Positions 1 to 6,836 of a stretch of 43,302 nt of DNA are shown here, one piece after another. Numbering within the stretch: the stretch's first letter is position 1; the number at the start of each line of letters is the position of its first letter. Source of the DNA: Propionibacteriaceae bacterium (GTDB taxonomy: Bacteria; Actinomycetota; Actinomycetes; Propionibacteriales; Propionibacteriaceae). The position numbers and the translations under genes are program-made. Under the pieces are notes generated by a model, which was not told the DNA's origin, made no database searches, and saw nothing but the letters and a program-made list of their open reading frames with translations. Location of the stretch: assembly GCA_030529455.1 (NCBI GenBank), contig JAUMWV010000012.1, positions 1 to 43,302 of the forward strand, given 5' to 3'.

Positions 1-318
1 GTGGCGGGGGTGCGCGGACGCGCGGCCTCTCCTCAGCGGGAGGTGAGCGTCGAGGTCGATGGCCTTGGCCGCGTGCAGGACATCAGTTTCAGCCACGGCG
101 CGCTAGCGCTGTCCCCGGACGAGCTGCGGCGCGTGGTGATCGAGGCGATCCGCGCCGCGTGTGCCGAGGCCGAGCGGCGGGTGCTGGCGGTGGCCGAACC
201 GATGTTCGGCTCCGCCGCTGAGCGCGACGAGTTCCGCCGCGCCTACACCCCGCGTCCCCCGGCCGGGGGCTCCCCGACGCCCCGGTCCGGCATCGTCCAC
301 CCACCGGGTAGCCGCTGA
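1..318 (+). CDS. YbaB/EbfC-like nucleoid-associated protein, 3' part
   Basis: The frame is open from the first base to a TGA at 316-318, so the true start probably lies outside the window; the GTG at position 1 may be a chance in-frame codon. The stretch from about residue 15 to 65 (EVSVEVDGLGRVQDISF, then a polar helix LSPDELRRVVIEAIRAAC) has the strand-then-amphipathic-helix pattern of the C-terminal half of actinobacterial YbaB/EbfC-family proteins, which are small dimeric DNA-binding proteins. The last 25 residues are Pro/Gly/Arg rich and probably disordered. It converges on pheA, leaving a 29-nt gap. The family call is by pattern only and the role in this organism is unknown. Confidence 0.55.
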   Translation: MAGVRGRAASPQREVSVEVDGLGRVQDISFSHGALALSPDELRRVVIEAIRAACAEAERRVLAVAEPMFGSAAERDEFRRAYTPRPPAGGSPTPRSGIVHPPGSR

Positions 319-347
319 CCGTCCGACGGTGGCGAACGGCCCGCTGG

Positions 348-1253
348 CTAGCGCTGACGCAGGGAACGCAGCCAGGCCTGGGCAGCGGCGTAGTCGGTCT
401 CGGCGGCACCCCGCGGGATCGTCGGCTCCTGGCCGTCCGCCCGGCGGTAGGAGCCGAGGAAGATCACCTCTTTGCACACCCGGTGCAGCCCCATGAGCGC
501 CTCGGCGATGCGGGCGTCCGCGATGTGTCCCTCGGCGTCGATGGAGAAGAAGTAGGAGCCGAGGTGGGTCTTGGTCGGACGCGATTCGATGCGGCTGAGG
601 TTGACTCCCCGGCTGGCGAACTGTTCCAGGATCTCCAGCAGCGCGCCGGGGTGGTCCTCGTGCATGTAGGCGACCAGCGTCGTCTTGTCCGCGCCGGTCG
701 CCGGGGGGATCGTCCCGGCTGGGGCGACCAAGACGAACCGGGTCACCGCCGCCCCGTTGTCGGCGATGTTGGACGCCGCGGCGGACAGCCCGTACAGCAC
801 GCCCGCCACCGGCGCGCACACCGCCGCGTCGTAGCGGGACGCGGGGTCGGCGACCTCGGCCGCCGCGGCCGCCGTCGAACTGGCGTCGGTGATCGTTGCC
901 TGCGGCACGTAGCGGGCCAGCCAGTCCCTGGTCTGGGCGGCGGCATGCGAATGGGTCAGGACGCGCGACACGTCCTCCAGCCTGGTGCCGGGCCGCACGT
1001 AGAGCCCGAACTGCACATCCAGCAGCACCTCGGCGGTGATGACGAGGCGGTCGCCGTGGGCGAGGTAGTCCAGCGTCGCCGACACCCCGCCCTCGACCGA
1101 GTTCTCGATCGGGACCAGCGCCGCGTCCACCTGACCCGAGCGCACCGCCTCCAGGGCGCCGCGGACCGTGTCGAACGGACGCGCGTCCTCGCTGGTGAGG
1201 GTCTGCAGGGCCTGGTGGGTGAAGGTCCCGGCGGGACCGAGGTATCCGAGCAT
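348..1253 (-). CDS. pheA: Prephenate dehydratase
   Basis: This enzyme converts prephenate to phenylpyruvate in phenylalanine synthesis, in the cytoplasm. The product of 301 residues begins MLGYLGPAGTFTHQAL, the canonical N-terminus of the family. The dehydratase domain fills the first ~180 residues and contains the catalytic TRF motif (AAVTRFVLV). An ACT domain follows, with the GALL-type (HPGALLEIL) and ESRP motifs that form the phenylalanine feedback site. It is therefore a monofunctional, probably Phe-inhibited PDT. I chose the ATG at 1253 over the ATG at 1265 because TATGCT (1261-1266 on the minus strand) lies 7 nt before it, which fits a leaderless start, and because the extra MLGC is not family-like. 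It is divergent from the DNA glycosylase gene. Confidence 0.93.
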   Translation of the reverse strand: MLGYLGPAGTFTHQALQTLTSEDARPFDTVRGALEAVRSGQVDAALVPIENSVEGGVSATLDYLAHGDRLVITAEVLLDVQFGLYVRPGTRLEDVSRVLTHSHAAAQTRDWLARYVPQATITDASSTAAAAAEVADPASRYDAAVCAPVAGVLYGLSAAASNIADNGAAVTRFVLVAPAGTIPPATGADKTTLVAYMHEDHPGALLEILEQFASRGVNLSRIESRPTKTHLGSYFFSIDAEGHIADARIAEALMGLHRVCKEVIFLGSYRRADGQEPTIPRGAAETDYAAAQAWLRSLRQR

Positions 1254-1260
1254 GCAGCCG

Positions 1261-1266
1261 AGCATA
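1261..1266 (-). promoter_or_regulatory. -10 box of pheA (leaderless)
   Basis: TATGCT on the minus strand, 7 nt before the ATG at 1253, with no Shine-Dalgarno sequence in front of that ATG. It places the transcript start at or next to the start codon. No convincing -35 box was seen. Confidence 0.45.
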
Positions 1267-1312
1267 GGGGACGCCGGAGCACCGGCGGCTGTCGCTGCTC
1301 CGGCCGGTCGGC

Positions 1313-1318
1313 GACAAT
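1313..1318 (+). promoter_or_regulatory. -10 box of the Fpg/Nei glycosylase gene (leaderless)
   Basis: GACAAT ends 6 nt before the ATG at 1325. There is no Shine-Dalgarno sequence between them, so the mRNA probably begins at the ATG itself. Confidence 0.45.
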
Positions 1319-1324
1319 GGGACC

Positions 1325-2188
1325 ATGCCGGAGCTACCCGAAGTCGAGGGCATCCGTGGTTTCCTCGCCGAACGCCTGACCGGGCGCGCCTTCGCCCGGG
1401 TCGAGCTGGCCTCGTTCACCGCGCTCAAGACCTTCACACCGCCCCTGGAGGCGCTGCTTGGCTTGGAAGTCGACGCCGTCGCGCGCCAAGGCAAGTTCCT
1501 CGACGTCTCCGCGCAGGGGGTTCACTTGGTGTTCCACCTAGCCAGGGCGGGCTGGCTACGCTGGCACGACCGGCTTCCCGCCGGGGCGGCACGGCCGGGC
1601 AAGCACGGAATTGCGCTGCGCGTCGGCTTCGACGACGATTCCGGTTTCGACCTCACCGAGGCTGGCACTCAACGCAGGCTGGCGATCTATGTCGCCAACT
1701 CCCCCACCGACGTGCCGGGCGTCGCCTCCCTCGGGCCCGACCCCCTGAGCCCAGACTTCACCGCCGACGACTTCGCCAAGATCCTCACCGCGGCCGGGCG
1801 GGCCCAGCTCAAGGGAGTTCTGCGCGACCAGTCCCGGCTGGCCGGGATCGGCAACGCCTATTCCGACGAGATCCTGCACGCGGCGCGGCTGAGCCCCTTC
1901 CAGCCCGCCTCCGGGCTGGACGCCGACGCCCGCGCGGCGCTGTTCGGCATGCTGCGCGAGGTGCTGTTCGAGGCGATCTCGGCGGCGGCCGGTCGTCCCC
2001 CGGCCGAACTCAAGGACGCCAAACGCTCCGGCATGCGGGTGCACGGCCGGACCGGCCAGCCCTGCCCGGTCTGCCAGACCCCCATCGCGGAGGTGTCCTT
2101 CGCCGACTCCAGCCTGCAGTACTGCCCCACCTGCCAGACCGGCGGCAAGAAACTCGCCGACCGGCGCATGTCCCGGCTGCTGAGATAG
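1325..2188 (+). CDS. Fpg/Nei-family DNA glycosylase/AP lyase
   Basis: Base-excision-repair glycosylase that removes oxidised bases and cuts the abasic site. The protein has 287 residues and starts MPELPEVE; after Met removal this gives the catalytic Pro1 and Glu2. The RQGKFLDV stretch supplies the conserved lysine loop. The helix-two-turn-helix is recognisable at QSRLAGIGNAYSDEIL. A C-terminal zinc finger (CPVC, 16 residues, CPTC) closes the protein. Length and domain order match the family. The sequence resembles the actinobacterial Fpg/Nei paralogues more than classic MutM, so substrate preference (8-oxoG or oxidised pyrimidines) cannot be told from sequence. It stands alone and is divergent from pheA. 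Confidence 0.9.
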   Translation: MPELPEVEGIRGFLAERLTGRAFARVELASFTALKTFTPPLEALLGLEVDAVARQGKFLDVSAQGVHLVFHLARAGWLRWHDRLPAGAARPGKHGIALRVGFDDDSGFDLTEAGTQRRLAIYVANSPTDVPGVASLGPDPLSPDFTADDFAKILTAAGRAQLKGVLRDQSRLAGIGNAYSDEILHAARLSPFQPASGLDADARAALFGMLREVLFEAISAAAGRPPAELKDAKRSGMRVHGRTGQPCPVCQTPIAEVSFADSSLQYCPTCQTGGKKLADRRMSRLLR

Positions 2189-2290
2189 GCCCTGACCGCC
2201 ACCTGCCGCACCGCTCGCCTGGGATCACGCGACCGGTCCAGCACGCCAGTCCCTAGCCGGGAGGATGCTCCACCCGGCTCACTCCGGGGA

Positions 2291-2749
2291 TTAGGGCTGC
2301 GGCTCCTCCGGGCCGAGGTCATCGTTGCTCAGCAGCTTGAAGTCGCCCTGTTTGAGCAGGTCAAGGGTCAGCACTCCGATGCGGAGATCGGCGCTCTGCT
2401 GCTGCACCTCGGCGCGCAAATAGGGGTAGGCGGCCATCACGGAGACCTTCTCGACGAACTCCCTGCGCACTTCGTCGCTGATGTCGTCGTCGCTGTTTCG
2501 TTCGTAGCAGACCGCTACCGCGCAGCGGATTGTCGCTAATTCGTTCTCGGCGTGGATGCGGAACCAGGTTTCGATCCGCTTGCCCCACGAGACCGGGTTG
2601 ACCTCAAGGTGTACGTTGCTCCTGGGAGTCTCATCAGGGAGCGCAGCGAGGCCCCGGTCTGGCGACGGATCGAGGGTCAGCGTGGCATGACGCTCGATCA
2701 GCCTGACGTCGACGAGCCGGGTCTGCCCGAGTAGCTGGTGGATATCCAT
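2291..2749 (-). CDS. SecB-like chaperone paired with an XRE regulator
   Basis: The product has 152 residues from the ATG at 2749 (an in-frame TTG at 2761 and GTG at 2752 are alternatives). Its layout is SecB-like: a first strand around VDVRLIERHATL, a central edge NVHLEVNPVSWGKRIETWFRI, and a C-terminal part with VSVMAAYPYLRAEVQQQSADLRIGV, which resembles the conserved AYPYLRE helix of SecB-type proteins. Solitary SecB-like proteins in actinobacteria, such as Rv1957 of M. tuberculosis, control toxin-antitoxin pairs by folding the antitoxin. Here the gene follows an XRE protein by 17 nt, consistent with one operon, but no toxin gene is visible. The family call is moderate because overall similarity is low; the acidic tail is untypical. 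Confidence 0.55.
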   Translation of the reverse strand: MDIHQLLGQTRLVDVRLIERHATLTLDPSPDRGLAALPDETPRSNVHLEVNPVSWGKRIETWFRIHAENELATIRCAVAVCYERNSDDDISDEVRREFVEKVSVMAAYPYLRAEVQQQSADLRIGVLTLDLLKQGDFKLLSNDDLGPEEPQP

Positions 2750-2766
2750 CACCGGCACCAATCTGG

Positions 2767-3225
2767 CTAGGCGACGAGAGCGTAGGTTTCACGGGTTTCA
2801 GCGGCCGTGTCCTGCCCGGCGTCGCCCGGGACTGACACGAGCCGACCAGACCAGACGTGCTCGGCCCTCGGGTAGGCGACATGAGTGGACGCCCGCAGGG
2901 AGGTAGCGATCCACCGTCCGCGCTCACCGGGATTCATGAGCTGCCCGGTGTCGGCAGCGACATCGTGGTTGACCAGGGCTTCTACCGCGTGAGCGTACCG
3001 GCGGATGCTGGCTAGCGTCGGGTTGCTGTCGTGCGCCTCGAACTTCGCGATGGTCGGCTGCTTGACCCCCAGGATCTCGGCCACCTGGCTCTGCGTGAGA
3101 CCTCGTTGCCGCCGGATCTCCACCAAGTTGCGCAGCAGAGCGCGGTCGTTCTCGGCCAACTGCGCGGCGCGAACCATGGACGCAGAGCTAGCATCCAGCC
3201 CCAGGAGCCCCTCCAACGTGAACAT
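2767..3225 (-). CDS. XRE-family (HigA-like) transcriptional regulator/antitoxin
   Basis: A protein of 152 residues. Residues ~30-90 form a Cro/C1-type helix-turn-helix: ALLRNLVEIRRQRGLTQSQVAEILGVKQPTIAKFE, followed by the helix SIRRYAHAVEAL. The tail of ~60 residues beyond the DNA-binding domain is longer than in minimal HigA proteins; in toxin-antitoxin-chaperone systems such a tail is the chaperone-addiction segment recognised by a SecB-like partner, and a SecB-like gene does follow. The ATG at 3225 is supported by TAGACT 7 nt upstream (leaderless). Upstream there are only 80 nt before the end of the next gene, so a cognate HigB toxin is absent. It could equally be a self-repressing regulator with another role. 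Confidence 0.75.
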   Translation of the reverse strand: MFTLEGLLGLDASSASMVRAAQLAENDRALLRNLVEIRRQRGLTQSQVAEILGVKQPTIAKFEAHDSNPTLASIRRYAHAVEALVNHDVAADTGQLMNPGERGRWIATSLRASTHVAYPRAEHVWSGRLVSVPGDAGQDTAAETRETYALVA

Positions 3226-3232
3226 AGCTTTT

Positions 3233-3238
3233 AGTCTA
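3233..3238 (-). promoter_or_regulatory. -10 box of the XRE/SecB-like operon (leaderless)
   Basis: TAGACT on the minus strand, 7 nt before the ATG at 3225. The AT-rich patch (TATAGACTAAAAG) stands out from the surrounding GC-rich DNA and is a likely autoregulation site for the XRE protein. Confidence 0.45.
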
Positions 3239-3305
3239 TATCTCCTGGTTGTAGCCGTTCCCGGGGTGGTGGGCCGCACCCCTCCCTGACCGCCAGGGCC
3301 TGGGT

Positions 3306-5012
3306 TTAGGCGTCCGAGGAGTTGGATGAGATGCCGGGACGTCCGTCGTGGACGATCTTGCCGGGGTTGAGGTTCTCTCCCGGGTCCACGCCCTCGAAGA
3401 GTTTGCGCTGGATGAACACCCCTGCGGGGGAGATGTCCTGGTCCATCCAGGGGCTGTGCTCCTCGCCGACGCCGTGGTGGTGGCTGACGGTGCCGTGGTT
3501 GTCCATGAAGGACTGCTGGATCGCGCGCTTCACGTGGTCGTAGGAGTCCAGGTTGGTCTCGGACCCGTCGGCGATCGCGAACGTGAAGTACTGGCAGGCC
3601 CCGGAGTGGTAGCTGTGGCTGAGGTGGCACATGATGAAGCCCCGGTAGCCGGTCTCCTCGAAAGCCCGCTGAGCAGCGGCGACGGTGTTGTCGTGGATCT
3701 GCTTGGTGTAGGCCCACGGGGTGGAGGTCTCGCTCACGTCCGCGGGGATGCCCCGGTCGAGCAGGAAGTCCCGGATGTAGGGGATGTCGAACTTCTTCTG
3801 GTCGTACAGCTTGCCCGGGCCGGAGCCGACGCCCATGCCGCCGTGCTTCTTGACGATCCGGTTGACGACCTTCTTAACGTAGCGGACGTGGTTCTTCGTC
3901 CCCTCGAAGCCGAGGAAGCTCAGCGCGATGAGGTCGAGGTTCCAGCCCTTGCGCACCATCATCTTCTGGATGACCTTGCTAGCCAGGGCGCTGATGCCGC
4001 GGCTGCGTTTGCCGTTGGCCATCGTGAACTTCGTCTCGGCAGCGTCCGAGACCCGGGCCATCATCAGCTCGACATCGGACTCCATGATCTCGCGGCAGGC
4101 GTCCAGCCCGGCCTCGTAGGTCGGGAAGAAGTAGGCCTGGATGTCGCGGACCTCGGGCAGCCGGTGCACGTTCATCCACGCCTCGGTGATGATGCCGAGC
4201 CGCCCCTCCGACCCCAGCACCATCTCGCGGACGCTCGGGCCGGACGAGTAGCTGGGCAGCGGACGCAGGTCGAGCACCTGGCCGGGCATGACCATCCGCA
4301 GGCCACGGGTGATATCGGCGATGTCGCCATACTTGTCGGACTGCATGCCGGTCGACCGGGTGGCGATCCACCCGCCGAGCGTGGACCACATGAACGAGTC
4401 GGGGAAGTGGCCCATCGTCCACCCCTTGGCGTTGAGCTGTTCCTCCATGTCGGGGCCGAGGACGCCCGCCTGGATGCGCGCCAGCCCCGAGACCTCGTCG
4501 ATCTCCAAGACCTTGTTCATCCGGCCCAGGTTCACGCTGACCACCTGGCGCTCCTCGTCGGGGCGGGCCTCCAGCGCCGCGACGATGTTGGACCCGCCAC
4601 CGAAGGGGATCAGAACGCCGTTGGCGGCGACGACCGCGTCCACCAGCAGGACCACCTCGTCCTCGGTGGCCGGGTACAGCACGACGTCGGGGATGCGCCC
4701 GAAGTCGCCGCGGCGCACCCGCACGAGGTCCCGCACACCCTTGCCGAAGGCGTGGATGACGCGGTACTCGTCGTCGGTGACGACATAGTCGGCCCCGAGG
4801 ATGCGGACCAGTTCGTCGCGCAGCTGCGGGCTCAGCCGGGACTCGGGGACGTCCATCGTGGCGAAGTCCCGGACGCCGGGCACCGGCTTGGTGATGTCGA
4901 CCCCGATGACCTCCTTGACGAAGGAGGGGAACTTGGGCTTGTCAGCATACGAATAGCTGCGCCCCTCCAGGCCCCATCCCCACCACTTCTGCTGTTTGAC
5001 TCCGTCGATCAT
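3306..5012 (-). CDS. Alkyldihydroxyacetonephosphate synthase-like FAD enzyme
   Basis: AGPS exchanges the acyl group of acyl-DHAP for a fatty alcohol, forming the ether bond of alkyl lipids. The protein has 568 residues, close to the catalytic core of AGPS. A PCMH-type FAD domain spans ~100-280, with PFGGGSN (136-142) and GHFPDSFMWSTLGGWIATRS (201-220), the AGPS flavin-binding signature, then GSEGRLGIITEA. The C-terminal part has SHSYHSGACQYFTFAI, equivalent to the AGPS active-site tyrosine segment, and the histidine triad SHHHGVG, which in AGPS is part of the catalytic site. These specific motifs separate it from D-lactate/glycolate oxidases of the same superfamily. Its ATG overlaps the stop of the plsC-like gene by ATGA, so the two are translationally coupled. 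Confidence 0.82.
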   Translation of the reverse strand: MIDGVKQQKWWGWGLEGRSYSYADKPKFPSFVKEVIGVDITKPVPGVRDFATMDVPESRLSPQLRDELVRILGADYVVTDDEYRVIHAFGKGVRDLVRVRRGDFGRIPDVVLYPATEDEVVLLVDAVVAANGVLIPFGGGSNIVAALEARPDEERQVVSVNLGRMNKVLEIDEVSGLARIQAGVLGPDMEEQLNAKGWTMGHFPDSFMWSTLGGWIATRSTGMQSDKYGDIADITRGLRMVMPGQVLDLRPLPSYSSGPSVREMVLGSEGRLGIITEAWMNVHRLPEVRDIQAYFFPTYEAGLDACREIMESDVELMMARVSDAAETKFTMANGKRSRGISALASKVIQKMMVRKGWNLDLIALSFLGFEGTKNHVRYVKKVVNRIVKKHGGMGVGSGPGKLYDQKKFDIPYIRDFLLDRGIPADVSETSTPWAYTKQIHDNTVAAAQRAFEETGYRGFIMCHLSHSYHSGACQYFTFAIADGSETNLDSYDHVKRAIQQSFMDNHGTVSHHHGVGEEHSPWMDQDISPAGVFIQRKLFEGVDPGENLNPGKIVHDGRPGISSNSSDA

Positions 5013-5800
5013 GACTCCCCCTCGTCATCAACCGTCCCGCCCTGTTCCCGGGCCTCTTCCTTGAGTGCGCGCTCGATCGCCACGTTGCGGGCGTATTCGG
5101 CGAGCGTCTTGCGTCCGTAGGCACGGGCCGTCGAATCGTGCAATTCGATGAGCTGGCGGCGCATGCGTTCGTTGAACTCGTGGGCGATCTCGCCCGGGTG
5201 GGGACGCAGCGGGCGCCCGAACACCACGTGCACCTCGGGGCGGCCCTTCGGCAGGCCCCGCTGGGTGGGCGGCCAGGCCTCGTAGGCCCCGACCAGGGCC
5301 ACCGGCACGGCCTGCACGCCCCGGGAGATGCACAGCGCCGCGACCCCCGGCTTGAACGGGGCCATCGCCCCGGTGCGGGAGCGCGTCCCCTCGGGGAAGA
5401 TCAGCACCGGCACGCCCTCGCTGAGCAGCGACCCCGACAGGCCGCGCCGGGAGTTCCGGGCGCCGCTGCGCTCGACCGGGTAGGCGTTGAAGAACAACGA
5501 GGTGGGCAGGGCCTTCCACCACTTGTCGAAGAAGTAGTCCGCGGCGGCCCCGGTGGCGAGGTACTGCGCCAGCTTGCGTGGCAGGGCACCGAAGATCAGC
5601 GGGCCGTCGAAGTGGGAGGAGTGGTTGCCGTAGATGACGTAGGGGGTCTCGACCGAGGCGAGGTGCTCCTTGCCGTGGACCCGGACCGTCAGCAGCCGCC
5701 ACAGCGCCGGTTTGAGCAGCAGCATCTGCGCGGCCTGCCGGGCGACCGCGTTGGTCCTGGAGGTGTAGCGTCCCTGCTTGCCGTTCGGCCGGGCCATCAT
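5009..5800 (-). CDS. 1-acyl-sn-glycerol-3-phosphate acyltransferase (PlsC family)
   Basis: Membrane-associated lysophospholipid acyltransferase of 263 residues. The catalytic HX4D motif is NHSSHFD (His60, Asp65), and the glycerophosphate-binding block is FPEGTRS (135-141). Between them YLATGAAADYFFDKWW resembles the acceptor-loop region. There is no long membrane helix, so it is probably peripheral. The start at 5800 overlaps the upstream stop (ATGA) with GGAAG just before it; the second ATG at 5797 is equally possible. It lies between a dehydrogenase gene and the alkyl-DHAP synthase-like gene and overlaps both neighbours. The context suggests that it acylates position 2 of 1-alkyl-glycerol-3-phosphate, although ordinary lysophosphatidic acid cannot be excluded. 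Confidence 0.88.
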   Translation of the reverse strand: MMARPNGKQGRYTSRTNAVARQAAQMLLLKPALWRLLTVRVHGKEHLASVETPYVIYGNHSSHFDGPLIFGALPRKLAQYLATGAAADYFFDKWWKALPTSLFFNAYPVERSGARNSRRGLSGSLLSEGVPVLIFPEGTRSRTGAMAPFKPGVAALCISRGVQAVPVALVGAYEAWPPTQRGLPKGRPEVHVVFGRPLRPHPGEIAHEFNERMRRQLIELHDSTARAYGRKTLAEYARNVAIERALKEEAREQGGTVDDEGES

Positions 5801-6570
5801 GGCTTCTTCCGGGACGCGCTCAGCTTGGCCGAGACGCCGCGCAGGATGGCGCGGGGCGCGATGTGGGCCAGAGCCATCGCCACCTTCCACTTGAGGGTGG
5901 GCACCGAGATGTATTTGCCCTTCTCGGCGTCGTCCAGCGCCTCTTTGACGAGGACATCAGGCTCGATCCACACCACCGGAGGCAGGTTCGAGGACTTGAT
6001 TCCGGCGCGCTGATGGAACTCGGTGCGCACCCACCCGGGGCACACCGCGGTGACGCTCACCCCGGTGCCCGCGAGCTGGATTCCCAGGCCCTGGGAGTAG
6101 CTGGTCACCCACGCCTTGATCGCCGAATAGTTGCCGGTCATGATCTCGCCCGAGGTGCTGGACACGTTGATGATCCGGCCATGGCCCCGCGCCTTCATGG
6201 CCCGGCCCGCGGCGCCAGCGAGCACCAGCACCGCCAGGCACATCACGTCCATCGCGCGTTCGTGGATGCTGAAGTCGGGGTCGAGCACGTCGGAATGCAG
6301 CCCGAAACCCGCGTTGTTGACGAGCACCTCGATGGGCGCCTCAGCGCTCTCCACCCGGTCCCGGACGCGCAGCAGGTCGTCCCGCTCGGCCAGGTCGGCG
6401 GCCAACACTTCGGCGTGCACCCCAAAATCCGTCCGCAGGCTGGCCGCGACCACCTAGAGGCGGTCGGTGTCTCGTGCGACGAGGACGACGTCGTAGCCTC
6501 GCCGCGCCAACTCCTTGGCGAAGGCGTTCCCTATGCCCGCAGTCGCGCCGGTCACCAGTGCAGTTGCCAT
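5797..6570 (-). pseudogene. Short-chain dehydrogenase/reductase with in-frame TAG (codon 39)
   Basis: Read as one frame, 257 codons give a complete classical [11 protein letters not shown] at residues 7-14 (nucleotide binding), NNAG at 85-88, the catalytic Ser near 137-138, and Tyr148-x3-Lys152 (YSAIK). Codon 39 (6454-6456) is TAG. Homologues usually read ...DRLEEVAASL here, so a single GAG-to-TAG change would explain it. GTG follows the TAG directly (6451-6453), so reinitiation could make a 218-residue fragment, but that lacks the glycine motif. The frame, promoter and all catalytic residues are otherwise intact, so either the mutation is recent, or the base call is wrong, or UAG is read through. 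The gene leads the operon with the acyltransferase and AGPS-like genes; a likely role is reduction of alkyl/acyl-DHAP. Confidence 0.8.
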
Positions 6571-6577
6571 ACACGGA

Positions 6578-6606
6578 AGGCTACGGCACCGGTTTTGGGT
6601 TGTCGA
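6578..6606 (-). promoter_or_regulatory. Promoter of the SDR-plsC-AGPS operon
   Basis: On the minus strand, TCGACA (6601-6606, five of six matches to TTGACA) is followed by a 17-nt spacer and TAGCCT (6578-6583). The ATG at 6570 begins 7 nt after the -10 box, so the mRNA is probably leaderless. It is the best -35/-10 pair seen in front of a gene in this window. Confidence 0.55.
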
Positions 6607-6645
6607 TTGGCCCGGCGGCCAACCGCGTCCGGTTTGTTCACTCCC

Positions 6646-6672
6646 CACAACCGCCACCGCGGACCGGTTGTG
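6646..6672. repeat. Inverted repeat in the divergent intergenic region
   Basis: CACAACCG (6646-6653) and CGGTTGTG (6665-6672) are perfect complementary arms of 8 nt around an 11-nt centre. The repeat lies in the 266-bp space between the SDR operon and the SGNH hydrolase gene. It may be a regulator site or an mRNA hairpin; nothing in the window identifies a ligand. A 12-nt palindrome, CCCCGCGCGGGG, lies 14 nt further on (6687-6698). Confidence 0.4.
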
Positions 6673-6836
6673 CCAGACCACCAAAACCCCGCGCGGGGCT
6701 CCCCCAGCCACCCCGGAACCCGCCCCGTCCAATCCTGGGGCCAATTTGGGCCCACAGACTCTGCCTGGTGGGACCGCCCGGTCAGTAGCGTCGCTGGTGG
6801 CACTGTCGGGCTACGCGACGAAGAAGGATCGGCGAT

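Noticed and set aside
3348..5120. Long open frame on the plus strand opposite the AGPS-like gene (590 codons)
   Set aside because: It is a mirror of the AGPS-like coding frame in GC-rich DNA; the protein is His/Asp/Val/Leu-rich with no family pattern, while the minus frame has clear motifs.
6687..6698. CCCCGCGCGGGG followed by TTTT on the minus strand as a terminator
   Set aside because: The stem has only four base pairs once a loop is allowed, and it lies upstream of, not after, a minus-strand gene.
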